Below the pieces are notes generated by a model. It was not told the DNA's origin and did no database searches. It saw nothing but the letters and a program-made list of their open reading frames with translations. Source: Elusimicrobiota bacterium (GTDB taxonomy: Bacteria; Elusimicrobiota; Elusimicrobia; Elusimicrobiales; UBA9959). Taken from it: a stretch of 53,291 bases of DNA. The DNA lies in the NCBI GenBank assembly GCA_019135865.1, contig JAGVVD010000012.1:1-53291 (forward strand), in the 5' to 3' direction. The translations under genes and the position numbers were made by a program. Every line of letters begins with the position of its first letter. Within the stretch, counting starts at the first letter, position 1. Below are positions 42,520 through 52,000 of the stretch, in pieces.

Positions 42520-43677
42520 TTACTTGAGCTGTTCCATTCCCGCGAACTCGCGGTCCAGGCGGAAGCCGCGGAGGATCTCTTTATCGTCCGCGGTCCCGGC
42601 TTTTTCGATGGACCGGGCGATGGTCGGGGCCAGGCCGGGGCCCAGCATGAAGCCCTGGCCGCACATGCCCACCGCCAGGACGAAGCCCGCGGGGCCCGCG
42701 CCGGCGTCCACTATCGGGAAGCCGTCCGGCGTCATGGGGTAGAGTCCGCGCCAGATGCGGCGGACCTTCACGCCCGAGAGCTGCGGCATCAGGTTTATCA
42801 TGCGCCGGGAGACCTCCGGCAGGAACTCGGAGGTGGAGCGGCAGTCGTCGCCCCAGACCGGCGGGTTGGGGGTCAGGCAGAACACCAGCTGGCCCTCGGA
42901 ATTCTGGTAAAAATAGTAATTTTTCGACTTGTCGCCGGGCCTTATGTCCACTATCATCGGCTTGAGAAAAGGCTTGAGGGGTTCGGTGATGCCGGCCTCG
43001 TGGCAGTCGGGCCTGACCGGGACCTTCACTCCGGCCAGCTCCGCTATCTCCGCGGCCTTGGCCCCGGCCGCGTCGACGACATGCGCCGCGCCGTAGGAGC
43101 CCTTGTCCGTCATGACGCCCTTCACGGCGCCGCCGGCGGCGGTTATGCCGGTCACGCGCTCATGAAAGCGGAACTCCGCGCCGGCCTTTACGGCGGCCCT
43201 GTAGAACGCCTGGCCGCTGAGCAGCGGCGAGGCGCTGCCGTCGTCGGGGGAATAGGTGCCGCCGCGCAGGTCGCGCGTGGCTATACCGGGCGCGAGCTTC
43301 TTTATCTCCTCCGGGTCCAGCCAGGAGATATTCAGGCCGAAGCCCTGCTGTACCTTGAGCATTTCCTTCAGGAGACGCTCGTCGCTCTCGGTATAGACCG
43401 GGAAGCAGTAGCCGCCCTTGAGCCAGCCGATATCGTCGCCGCGCTTCCCATGCCAGGTGGAGAAGACCTCCAGGCTGCGCAGGCAGGTCTTGATCTTGGC
43501 GCCGTCCGAATGCGTGGCGCGCACTCCGCCGATGGCTTCCTTGTTCTGGCCCTGGCCGGCCGAGGCCAGCTCGTCGAGGACCAGGACCTTGCGGCCCCGC
43601 TCGGCCAGTTCCAGCGCCAGCGGCGTGCCTACGCTGCCCGCGCCTATGATGATGACGTCGTAATTTTTTTCGGTCAT
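42520..43677 (-). CDS. FAD-dependent amine/amino-acid dehydrogenase, catalytic subunit
   Basis: The 385-residue protein is of the DAO family (D-amino acid oxidase, sarcosine oxidase beta subunit, glycine oxidase): FAD motif DVIIIGAGSVGTPLALELAERG (about 7-28), then KEAIGGVRATHSDGA and the C-terminal IWRGLYPMTPDGFPIVDAG. The gene is four bases after the alpha-like Fe-S subunit and is clearly its partner. Similar pairs dehydrogenate sarcosine, proline or hydroxyproline and pass electrons to Fe-S centres instead of oxygen. The substrate cannot be told from sequence. Confidence 0.82.
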   Translation of the reverse strand: MTEKNYDVIIIGAGSVGTPLALELAERGRKVLVLDELASAGQGQNKEAIGGVRATHSDGAKIKTCLRSLEVFSTWHGKRGDDIGWLKGGYCFPVYTESDERLLKEMLKVQQGFGLNISWLDPEEIKKLAPGIATRDLRGGTYSPDDGSASPLLSGQAFYRAAVKAGAEFRFHERVTGITAAGGAVKGVMTDKGSYGAAHVVDAAGAKAAEIAELAGVKVPVRPDCHEAGITEPLKPFLKPMIVDIRPGDKSKNYYFYQNSEGQLVFCLTPNPPVWGDDCRSTSEFLPEVSRRMINLMPQLSGVKVRRIWRGLYPMTPDGFPIVDAGAGPAGFVLAVGMCGQGFMLGPGLAPTIARSIEKAGTADDKEILRGFRLDREFAGMEQLK

Positions 43678-43681
43678 GGTC

Positions 43682-45778
43682 TTAGAAGCCGCTCCAGCCG
43701 GCCTTCTCCTCCATAGCGGTGCGGCACTTTATATTGGCGAAAGTCCCCAGCTCGGTCTCCATCAGCAGCGGGCGCTGCGTCATCGGCGTCAGTTCCTCCG
43801 GCTTCACGCCCTCCGAGCGGCAGATGGAAAGTATCAGCGAATTGCAGGTCTTGGAGCCGCAGGCGCCCATACCGGCGCGCGTGACGGCCTTGAGCTGGTT
43901 GAGGTCCCTTATGCCCGAGCGTATGGCCCTGCGTATCTCGCCCAGCGTCACCCGCTCGCAGCGGCATATCACCGTATCATCGGGCGAGTCCTTGGTGACC
44001 GCCGGCTTGCCGGGTTTTTCTTCCGCGTAGAGCCGCAACCCGGCGACGCGGTCGGCTATGTTCCCGTCCACCGCCAGCTGCACTATGAGCGTGCTGTCGG
44101 CCTTGAAGTCGCGTATGTCCACCACCTTCGCCTTGCCCAGCGGGCAGCCTTCCCAGTCGGTCAGCTCCAGCTCGTCGCCTTTCTTCACTTCGCCGCGGCC
44201 TATCTCGAAGGGCACGGAGACCGTCGGGGTTTTCTCGTCCTTGCGGCGGTCCACTATGGTTATGGCCAGGCCCGGGCAGACGACCAGGCATTTGAAGCAG
44301 CCTATGCATTCGCCCTCGAACCTGGGAGCGGCCATGATGTTCTCTACGGGGATCTTTATCGACTTCTTGGGGCAGGAGGTGGAACAGGGATTGCAGGGGA
44401 TCTCCTGCCGGCAGTGCAGGACGGGATAGACCTTGCGGTCGTGATCGCGCTCCTTCACCGCCGCCGTCGGCCCGGGGCGGGACTTGAGCGTCTCGAGCTT
44501 CTCGTACCAGAAGGCGGGCACCGGGCCGGCCATGATGCCCAGGCTTTTGAGCACCTTGTGCGCCGTTATCTTGCCGCTGAACATGGCGGCCGAGGCTTCG
44601 GCTATCTCCTCCGCGTCGCCGCAGACGAAGGCGTTCATGCCGAAAGCGGCCGCCTGCAGGTGAAATTCGTTTATGGAGTTGAGCCCGACGGCTATCAGCA
44701 GCGTGTCGGCCTCGAAGGTCTTCTCGGTGCCGGGCAGAGGGCGGAACTTGTCGTCCACCTGCGCTATCGTGACCCGCTCCAGTTCTTCCTTTCCTTCCGC
44801 GCGCAGTATGGTGTGACGGGTATAGACCGGCACGCCGAGGCGCCGTATCTTGTCCTCGTGCACCTTGTAGCCGCCGCAGCGCTCCTGCGCCTCGATGAGG
44901 CCGACCACCTGTATGCCGGCCTGCAGCGCGTGGTAGGCCGCTATCAGGCCCACATTGCCGCCGCCGACGATGAACAGCTTCTTAGATGGGCGGACCAGGT
45001 CGCGGTTGACCAGCGTCTGGAAGGCGCCGGCGCCGTATACGCCGGGCAGCGTATTGCCGGGGAACGGCAGCGACTTCTCGCGCGCGCCCGCGGCGGTGAC
45101 GATGGCCTTGGGTTTCACCAGCACATAGGAGCCGTCGCGCACGACGCCCGCCTTCTTGTCGGAGAAAACGGCCACGCAGGAGGAATTGAGCCAGATCTTT
45201 ACCGACGGGAACTCCTTGAGCTGGTCGGTCAGCTTGTCGGCTATGTCTATGCCGCGCGTGCCGGCGTAGCAGTCCTCTATGGAGCCGAAGAACTTGTGCG
45301 TCTGGAGCACCAGCTTGCCGCCCAGCTTGTGCTTGTCGTCCAGGATTATCGTGGGGACATTGAGCTTGCCCAGCTCGATGGCCGCGGCCAGGCCCGACGG
45401 GCCGCCGCCTATTATGAGGGCGTCGGTCTCGATCTCTTCTATGCGGCCCGCGTCCTGTACGCAGGCGGCGGGCGGCAGGCCGGGCACGCCCTTGAGTTCC
45501 TCCACCTTCATGCCCGCGCGCACCGGCGTGACGCAGGATTTCACGGAGATCCCGTCGGCGAGAACCGAGCACTGGGCGCACTGGCCGTTGGCGCAGAAGA
45601 TGCCCTGCGGGCTGCCGTCCTTGTGATGCCGGCTGAAGATCTTTATGCCGTTGGCGAAGAGGGCGGTGGAGAGCATCTCGCCGTCGAGCGCCTCAAGTTC
45701 CCGTCCCTGGAAAGTGAATTTCACCCGCGCGCCCTCCGGCGGGGTAAGTATCATGTGTTCCTGGATGCGTGCGTTCAT
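43682..45778 (-). CDS. Fe-S/FAD electron-transfer subunit of amine dehydrogenase
   Basis: The 698 residues combine four modules. A 2Fe-2S-binding SoxA-type N-terminus (GIFCANGQCAQCSVLADGISVKSC, about 59-82). A pyridine nucleotide-disulfide-type FAD/NAD domain (DALIIGGGPSGLAAAIELGKL, then KKLFIVGGGNVGLIAAY). A 4Fe-4S ferredoxin part (PCNPCSTSCPKKSI and GECIGCFKCLVVCPG, about 460-500). A BFD-like 2Fe-2S tail (VICRCERVTLGEI and GMGACGSKTCNSL, about 600-650). This is like the alpha subunit of dye-linked proline dehydrogenases and related HcnB/opine oxidases. GGAGAA precedes the start. Confidence 0.88.
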   Translation of the reverse strand: MNARIQEHMILTPPEGARVKFTFQGRELEALDGEMLSTALFANGIKIFSRHHKDGSPQGIFCANGQCAQCSVLADGISVKSCVTPVRAGMKVEELKGVPGLPPAACVQDAGRIEEIETDALIIGGGPSGLAAAIELGKLNVPTIILDDKHKLGGKLVLQTHKFFGSIEDCYAGTRGIDIADKLTDQLKEFPSVKIWLNSSCVAVFSDKKAGVVRDGSYVLVKPKAIVTAAGAREKSLPFPGNTLPGVYGAGAFQTLVNRDLVRPSKKLFIVGGGNVGLIAAYHALQAGIQVVGLIEAQERCGGYKVHEDKIRRLGVPVYTRHTILRAEGKEELERVTIAQVDDKFRPLPGTEKTFEADTLLIAVGLNSINEFHLQAAAFGMNAFVCGDAEEIAEASAAMFSGKITAHKVLKSLGIMAGPVPAFWYEKLETLKSRPGPTAAVKERDHDRKVYPVLHCRQEIPCNPCSTSCPKKSIKIPVENIMAAPRFEGECIGCFKCLVVCPGLAITIVDRRKDEKTPTVSVPFEIGRGEVKKGDELELTDWEGCPLGKAKVVDIRDFKADSTLIVQLAVDGNIADRVAGLRLYAEEKPGKPAVTKDSPDDTVICRCERVTLGEIRRAIRSGIRDLNQLKAVTRAGMGACGSKTCNSLILSICRSEGVKPEELTPMTQRPLLMETELGTFANIKCRTAMEEKAGWSGF

Positions 45779-46146
45779 TTTTTCTCCGGTAAGCCGCCGG
45801 ACTCGCGCCGTCGGCGCCAGGAATCAATGTTACAAAAATTTAGCGTTGTCTGGTGGCGGCGCGGCTTAATTCTGCGGGCGCGCATGTTGTTGAGGCGGGG
45901 GATATCGACAAATATCCGTTCGTTTTGTGTAAAGTCCTTAAATAGCCCGGAATATTGGGTTTAAGGGGGCCGCACCGGACCGCATCTCCGTTACGCATGC
46001 TTGACAACGTGACAACAGTCTGTAAGAATATGGCGGTCGGCGCAGGACAGGGGAAAAGGGGCGGGCCGATGTTTTCAAAATTCAACTTTAACGGGAGCCG
46101 CGCGCTTCGGGCGTGCGGCTTTGTCTATTGCCATGGAGGAAAACTT
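45779..46146. other. Gene-free region upstream of the duplicated modules
   Basis: No gene is supported. It holds a hairpin (CCTTAAA to TTTAAGG near 45936-45966), then the module promoter and a leader of about 117 bases. The first half (45830-45960) is clearly more AT-rich than the surrounding genes. Confidence 0.5.
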
Positions 46147-46303
46147 ATGAACCGCATCATCGCAGGAGTTCTCATCATGCTGGCGCCTTGCGCCGCGTTA
46201 GCGCAGGAAGCGTCCACCGCCGCGGAGCAGGTGCCGATAGAGGAATACGTGCCTAAGGTCATCATCGAAGGCAAATGGGGCACGGGGCCGGGGGAATTCG
46301 GGA
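46000..46303 (+). repeat. Leader block, copy 1 of a direct repeat
   Basis: This block carries the promoter, leader hairpin, ribosome site, signal peptide and first 50 or so codons of the NHL protein. It matches 48048-48350 at roughly nine in ten bases by eye. Confidence 0.9.
46001..46028 (+). promoter_or_regulatory. Module 1 promoter
   Basis: TTGACA (46001-46006), 16 bases, TAAGAA (46023-46028). The leader that follows holds a 10-bp hairpin (AGCCGCGCGC, loop TTCGG, GCGTGCGGCT) and then TTTG. Confidence 0.65.
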
Positions 46304-46983
46304 TGGCATCGCAGTTCCCGCTGGGGTATTTTGAGAAATATCAGCCCTCCAGTCTTGCGGTGGATTCCAAAGGAAATATCTATATCCTGGACTTTGTCAA
46401 CGACCGGATACAGAAATTCGACAAGTCCGGCAAGTATCTGACGGAACTGCCGGTGGAAGGGATGAAGGGCGAGTTGGCCGGATATTGTGACGCGGATACC
46501 TGCTATGAAGAACCGCCGGCTCCCGGTCAAAAAATAGAGCGCAAAGTGATGGGGCAAATCGAAGTCCAGGGCATCAATATCGTGATAGACAGCAAGGACA
46601 CGCTGTACTATTACCTCAAACGCAACAAGGATGGCAAGGAAACGGGCGAGGTGTGGCAGTTCAGGAACGACAAGTTGATAAAAAAAACAGAGGTCCCGGC
46701 TCACGGTGGAGTTTATTATGAGGCTCCATTAGGCTTGATACTTGAGCCGGATGATTCGATATGGATTTTCAATATAAAGGAAAACAACAAGAAGACCCAT
46801 GATTTTTATGAGATAAGAAGCGCCAAAAAATATGATTTATCCCGTCGTGAAGAAAAGCGGAAAACATCGCGCGAGAGTCTTGGCGCCGATAAAGCCAAGA
46901 AAGTATTCCAGCGAAGGCGCGCGCTTAATATGGCGGTGACATCGGATGGGATAAAAGTCACACGGACAAGGAAAGGGGAATAG
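46147..46983 (+). CDS. Secreted NHL-repeat protein, module copy 1
   Basis: The 278-residue protein begins with a signal peptide (RIIAGVLIMLAPCAALAQ). An NHL-type beta-propeller repeat follows: WGTGPGEFG and then PSSLAVDSKGNIYILDFVNDRIQKFDKSGKYL (about 72-103), with later strands GINIVIDSKDTLYYYL and EPDDSIWIFNI. The propeller is short and the C-terminus is basic. Such proteins usually bind peptides or sugars. GGAGG precedes ATG 46147. It lies one base before the NlpC-like gene, and a paralogue (48195) has the same first 50 residues and a diverged remainder. Confidence 0.82.
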   Translation: MNRIIAGVLIMLAPCAALAQEASTAAEQVPIEEYVPKVIIEGKWGTGPGEFGMASQFPLGYFEKYQPSSLAVDSKGNIYILDFVNDRIQKFDKSGKYLTELPVEGMKGELAGYCDADTCYEEPPAPGQKIERKVMGQIEVQGINIVIDSKDTLYYYLKRNKDGKETGEVWQFRNDKLIKKTEVPAHGGVYYEAPLGLILEPDDSIWIFNIKENNKKTHDFYEIRSAKKYDLSRREEKRKTSRESLGADKAKKVFQRRRALNMAVTSDGIKVTRTRKGE

Positions 46984-46984
46984 T

Positions 46985-48052
46985 ATGCGTTGGGGGATTA
47001 TTCTAGGTGTTGTTGCATTATTTGAGACGCCGTGTTTCGCCTTAACTCGGAACGATGTTCTCAATCGAGCTGGCGAATACGTGAGCATAGCTTGGGAAAT
47101 AGGCCCTGACAACATTCTTGATGTATACAATCATATGGGGAGTACTTCGGCAACTCCCAACAAGGGGAGTGATGGTTGGGATGACCGTGGGTATGATTGG
47201 GATGTGGAAAATTCGACATGGGTTTATTCAATTGATCGCTGGCCCTTTGTCGTCGGTTCTAGTGTTGACGGCGAGGCGTATGCGTACGGGAGTGACCACA
47301 GTACGGCGACATTCGTCTCTTATCTGGCTACGCGGATAGCCGGTTCCAGGCAGATAGATGTGGATTTGAACATGGATAAAAAAGTGGACTCTCCACTTTT
47401 TTCCAGGATAACGGGCACCGACTGTTCGGGTTTTGTGCAGCAGGCATATGGCCTTCCAAGAAGGCCTGTCTCGGATCCTCCGGGCACGGAAAAATACAAT
47501 GTCACGGCGCTTAAAAGCATTTCTCGACCGGTCTCTTTGGGGGAATTAAAACCCGGGGATATTTTCGCGAGCGTCGGGCATGTCCTGATATTCGAAAAGT
47601 GGGAAGAAAAACACCAGACCGCCCATGTCCGACATGCCGTTCCTTACACTTATTCGGGGAATATCCATAAGCGGAGGGTTATTGACGAGATCGTCGCGGT
47701 CAGCAGTGATACGGCCGGCGGGATCAGGATTTTTAATGCGAATGAAGGAAATACTGTCCCTCACAAAGCCAGAAGCTCATTCCCGCAGTTCGCGTGGACT
47801 ACGCCCGCCTACGTCCATCCACACCCCCTGATGACCCCAGTGAACCAGCTCATAGAGCTGGAGGTGGGCTCCAAGAGCAGCGTGGTGCCTTCCAGCGTCA
47901 TGCTGGTGTTCGACGACCATCTGGTAAATGCTACCACGGTGTACGCGGGCATGGAGGGGTTCTCGGTGACGCCGTCGAGCCCGGCGCTGCGCGTCACGGT
48001 CAGGTACGCGGTGCCGTCGGACCGCCTGCTGGCGTTGGGTGCCCAGGCTTGA
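46985..48052 (+). CDS. NlpC/P60-like secreted protein, truncated module copy 1
   Basis: The 355-residue protein has a signal peptide (GIILGVVALFETPCFA). A Cys-peptidase domain of the NlpC/P60 type follows, with catalytic Cys147 in GTDCSGFVQQAYG and His199 in VGHVLIFEKW. Such domains cut peptidoglycan peptides. Residues 266-350 copy the constant block of the downstream giant protein, after which the protein stops within the promoter of module 2: the TGA stop is part of that promoter's TTGACA. It is therefore a truncated copy, not the natural end of the family. Codon use is more AT-rich than in the neighbours. Confidence 0.82.
   Translation: MRWGIILGVVALFETPCFALTRNDVLNRAGEYVSIAWEIGPDNILDVYNHMGSTSATPNKGSDGWDDRGYDWDVENSTWVYSIDRWPFVVGSSVDGEAYAYGSDHSTATFVSYLATRIAGSRQIDVDLNMDKKVDSPLFSRITGTDCSGFVQQAYGLPRRPVSDPPGTEKYNVTALKSISRPVSLGELKPGDIFASVGHVLIFEKWEEKHQTAHVRHAVPYTYSGNIHKRRVIDEIVAVSSDTAGGIRIFNANEGNTVPHKARSSFPQFAWTTPAYVHPHPLMTPVNQLIELEVGSKSSVVPSSVMLVFDDHLVNATTVYAGMEGFSVTPSSPALRVTVRYAVPSDRLLALGAQA
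47780..48031 (+). repeat. Constant block, copy 1 of a direct repeat
   Basis: This 252-bp block matches 49817-50068 with only about eight differences by eye. It encodes the segment from FPQFAWT to PSDRLL that follows the peptidase domain in both proteins. Confidence 0.95.
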
Positions 48053-48350
48053 CAACGCGATAACAGTCTGTAAGAATATGGCGGTCGGCGCAGGACAGGG
48101 GAAAAGGGGCGGGCCGATGTTTTCAGAATTCAATTGTAACGGGAGCCGTGCGCTTCGGGCGTGCGGCTTTGTTTATTGCTATGGAGGAAAACCTATGAAC
48201 CGCATCATCGCAGGAGTTCTCATCATGTTGTCGCCTTGCGCCGCCCTGGCGCAGGAGGCTTCAACCGCCGCGGACCAGGTGCCGATAGAGGAATACGTGC
48301 CGAAGGTGATAATAGAAGGCAAATGGGGCACGGGCCCAGGGGAGTTTGGA
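48048..48350 (+). repeat. Leader block, copy 2 of a direct repeat
   Basis: This is the second copy of the promoter/leader/signal-peptide block, 2048 bases after copy 1. It begins directly after the truncated constant block. Confidence 0.9.
48049..48076 (+). promoter_or_regulatory. Module 2 promoter
   Basis: TTGACA (48049-48054), 16 bases, TAAGAA (48071-48076), as in module 1. The leader hairpin is kept, with one C to T change that turns a C:G pair into T:G. Confidence 0.65.
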
Positions 48351-48989
48351 GCGCTCGACGATCCGATGCAAGCCGAATATTATGGCGTGCCGCAGTTCCC
48401 TGGTAGTCTGGCGGTGAACTCGAAAGGTGAAATTTACATTCTGGATCACGTTAATGGACGGATTCAGAAGTTCTCACAGGCTGGACAGCATCTCGCCGAT
48501 ATTCCTGTCCTGAGCTGTGCGGATGAGAACAAAAACAACATCGTTAAAGTTGAGGAAATGAAAGACGGCACGATTTCGTTCGATCTGAGAAGCTCCCCTT
48601 CGTTTCTTGGCATCAACATCGTCATAGACTCCAAAGACAACCTCTACTATTACCTCAAGCGTAGCAAGGATGGTAAAGAGACCGGCGAGGTGTGGGAATT
48701 CAGGAACGATAAGCTGGTGAAGAAGACGGTGGTGCCGGTTGGCGGCTCCATAGTTGCCGGGCAAGGTTTAGTCCGGGATGACTCTGATGATTCCATCTGG
48801 ATTTTCAATATCAAAGATAAAGGTCCCGGGTCGTTTAAAAGCCATGAAGTTAAAGAAAATAAAAACTATACGAGGCAGCAGCGTGATGAACGCTATAAAG
48901 GGGTAAAGCGGGGCGTTGTTAAATCCGGGCATAGTTTAAGAAATTATATGCAAGTTTCCAGTGATGGGGTTAAAGTTGTCCGGAAATAA
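48195..48989 (+). CDS. Secreted NHL-repeat protein, module copy 2
   Basis: The 264-residue paralogue of the protein at 46147 has the same signal peptide and first 50 residues (EEYVPKVIIEGKWGTGPGEFG). The middle is diverged with its own NHL strands (PGSLAVNSKGEIYILDHVNGRIQKF) and a conserved later segment (YYYLKRSKDGKETGEVWEFRNDKLVKK). The C-terminus is again basic. GGAGG precedes the ATG. It lies 17 bases before the giant gene and is probably its partner. Confidence 0.82.
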   Translation: MNRIIAGVLIMLSPCAALAQEASTAADQVPIEEYVPKVIIEGKWGTGPGEFGALDDPMQAEYYGVPQFPGSLAVNSKGEIYILDHVNGRIQKFSQAGQHLADIPVLSCADENKNNIVKVEEMKDGTISFDLRSSPSFLGINIVIDSKDNLYYYLKRSKDGKETGEVWEFRNDKLVKKTVVPVGGSIVAGQGLVRDDSDDSIWIFNIKDKGPGSFKSHEVKENKNYTRQQRDERYKGVKRGVVKSGHSLRNYMQVSSDGVKVVRK

Positions 48990-49006
48990 TAAATACGGGG
49001 GCGGCA

Positions 49007-52000
49007 ATGAGAAGGGATAGAGTTTCGAGGCGAGTCTTTTCGGCCTTACTTTTCGGAATTATGTTATCGGCGGATTTCGTCTGGGCTAGAACCAGGGATG
49101 AGGTTTTGGATAGTGCAAAGGTCTATGCGGACCTATTGTGGAAGCCGACAGCATACAATCTGTTGGATGTGAAAAATCATAGGGACAATCTCACAGAAGG
49201 TGATGTGACCAAGATTGATGGTTCGGACGGAATAGACGATAGGGCTTTCAAGTGGAACAGCCAAGATGAGCTTCCGCACTGGGAATACTCGACGAAATAC
49301 TGGCCCTTCGTCGTAGGCTCAACTGTTCATGGCGAGGCGTATGCGTTGGGCATAGATGATACGACAGCTACTTTCAAGAGTAAGTTAGAAGAGATGGATG
49401 GGGGGAAGAGTTGGATCGCAGGGCGCGAGGACGAAAAAGTCCTGCCCGGCGGGTATCTTGGGGTCACCGGCATCGATTGCAGCAGGTTCGCTTCGCGGCT
49501 AATAGAGCTTTATCCTACGACTTGGACAGGAATGTTGAAAAGTATTTCCACACCAATTTCTTATCGTGACATGAAGAAGGGGGACTGGCTTTTTCGGACG
49601 GATCTCGGACATGTCCTGATTTTTGCTGACGAGAAATTCGAAAACCAGCCCAATATTAATTTGGTCCATTCGGTTACATGGGCCTACGGGTGGTCCGAAC
49701 ATGTCAGCAGGGTAATTAAGGATAATGCTGATGTCGATTTTGACGAAACCGGAATAAAACTTCGGGTTAAATCGCGCGTCACGAATCAGTATCAGCCGCA
49801 TGAAGTGTATTCCCCGTTCCCGCAGTTCGCGTGGACTTCGCCTGCCTACGTCCATCCACACCCCCTGATGACCCCAGTGAACCAGCTCATAGAGCTGGAG
49901 GTGGGCTCCAAGAGCAGCGTGGTCCCTTCAAGCGTCATGCTGGTGTTCGACGACCATCTGGTAAATGCTACCACGGTGTACGCGGGCATGGAGGGGTTCT
50001 CGGTGACGCCGTCGAGCGCGGACGGGCGCGTCACGGTCAGGTACGCGGTGCCGTCGGACCGCCTGCTGTCGATCGGTATGCATGCGGTCACGGCGTACGC
50101 GTCCAACCTGCTCGAACTGCGCGATTCCTCGCGGCTGGAATTCCAGGTGACCGACACCTACGATAAGCCCCTGATAGCCTGGGAGGACGCGGGTCCGCTG
50201 CCTTTCATGACCGGCGGATTGCGCGGTTCCAACACGCCCGCGACCGCCCACTGGCTGCACACGGAGCGGGTCGTCTTCCGTTCCTCGGCTTCGGCCGCGC
50301 CGCTGACGGACTTCGTCATCTACGAGGACGACACCATGGGCACCGAGCTCTACCGCCGGGACTTCGTACCCGGCACGCTTTCCGCGGACATAAGCGAGGC
50401 GCTGACCGGGTTCCCGGACAAGACGGAGTATTACGCGCTGCTGCGCGACGAGCTGGGCCATACGACCACCATGTATTTCCATCTCGACAAAGAGGGGCCG
50501 GTCATAGAACCAGTCGGCGTCGCGCGGCTCAACGGCAACGGCGATGGCCTGCTTTGCGACGCTACGGGGCAGGCGATCGACGCCATGTCGGGCCTGGGGA
50601 CCGAGGTCATGAATGTGCCGATCGGTATTCCTCTTGAATACGACGGGCCGACTTATCCGCCGGGCGCCGGGACCACGGGCTTTTCGTTCCCGGAAATACC
50701 TTCCTACATGTCGCTGGCGGTCTTCGACCGCGCCGGCTGGTCCGGGGTCTACAATTTCAAGACCATCTCCTCTCACACGATTTTGGAAGCTTCCAACTCT
50801 TCCTCTTCGGGTATAGGAGGAAGTGTCGGTACTATCCTTAATAGCGCCGAGTTCAATACCGCCGGTCTGGTGCCACAGCTCGGCAAGTGGCAATATTTTG
50901 CAAATCGTCCCACAGGGATGCGGGTGGAACTTTGGGCCGAGACCAACGACCAGGTTTTATTGGATCCCGGTATCCCAATACAGTATACCTACTTGCGCAC
51001 CGGGACGACCAGGTTTTTCGAAGCGACCGGCACCTACTCGCAGACGCAGAGCGCTACATTCAATCTCCCGATGAAACAGGAATTGAAACTTGTGGTGCAC
51101 ACCTACGGCAATACCAATACGGGCACTATCATGAGCGGCAGGGACACCGACGGCGATGATACCCCGGACACCTGGGATCCAGTGCCATACGGCCCCGACT
51201 CTTTTTACTTGGAGGCAAATGGCCGGGCTTCCGCGTCCGCCTTGGACCTGGGCACTGTCCCCCATTTTTACCAGTGGCTGCCGGTCGGCGACATACAGCG
51301 TTTGGAGGCGGGAGCGGTGTATCTTACCATCCGCGGCGTGACGCAGCCGGGCGTCATTACCGTAGACACCGCGCGGCGCACCTTGTCGCAGCCGGGCTAC
51401 AAGATGGCCGGCGATGAGATGGTCTACGAGATCAAGACCGACGCGGTCTTCACTGGCCCCATAACGCTGAACATAGGCTTCAACCGCCCGTCGTATACCC
51501 TCGACCAGAGCTCGTGGCCGGTGATAATGCACTGCCCCGCCGGGGCGGACGACTGCGAACGGCTGGATACCACTTCCGACGGGTTCACGGCCGAGGCCAC
51601 GCTGACCAGCCTCTCGCCGTTCGGCGTGATGGTGCCGTTGGACGATGTGACCGCGCCGCGCACGGAGTTCGCGCTTGTGGGCGAACAGGAATATTCCGAA
51701 AACCAGTTATGGGTCACGCCCGAGACCTATGTCGACCTGACGGCCGACGACCGGGCCAATATCGGCGACGTGAGCGGCGTGGCGGGCATTTATGCTCTGC
51801 TGGACCACGAGCCCACCCCGGAATGCCTGGCCGCGACTTATGACCCCGCCGCCCCGGCCGGGACCTGCGCCAATCCGCGTTACGGCGGTATCTTCCCGGT
51901 GCCCGAGGGCGCGCATACGGTCTATTACGCCAGTTACGACCACTGGGGCAACCGCGAGGAATTCAGGTCCCGCGAGCTGCTCTCCGACGGCACCGCGCCG

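Noticed and set aside
46029-46146. Cyclic-di-GMP (GEMM) riboswitch in the NHL gene leader
   Set aside because: The conserved core elements of GEMM were not found when compared by eye; only a simple hairpin is supported.
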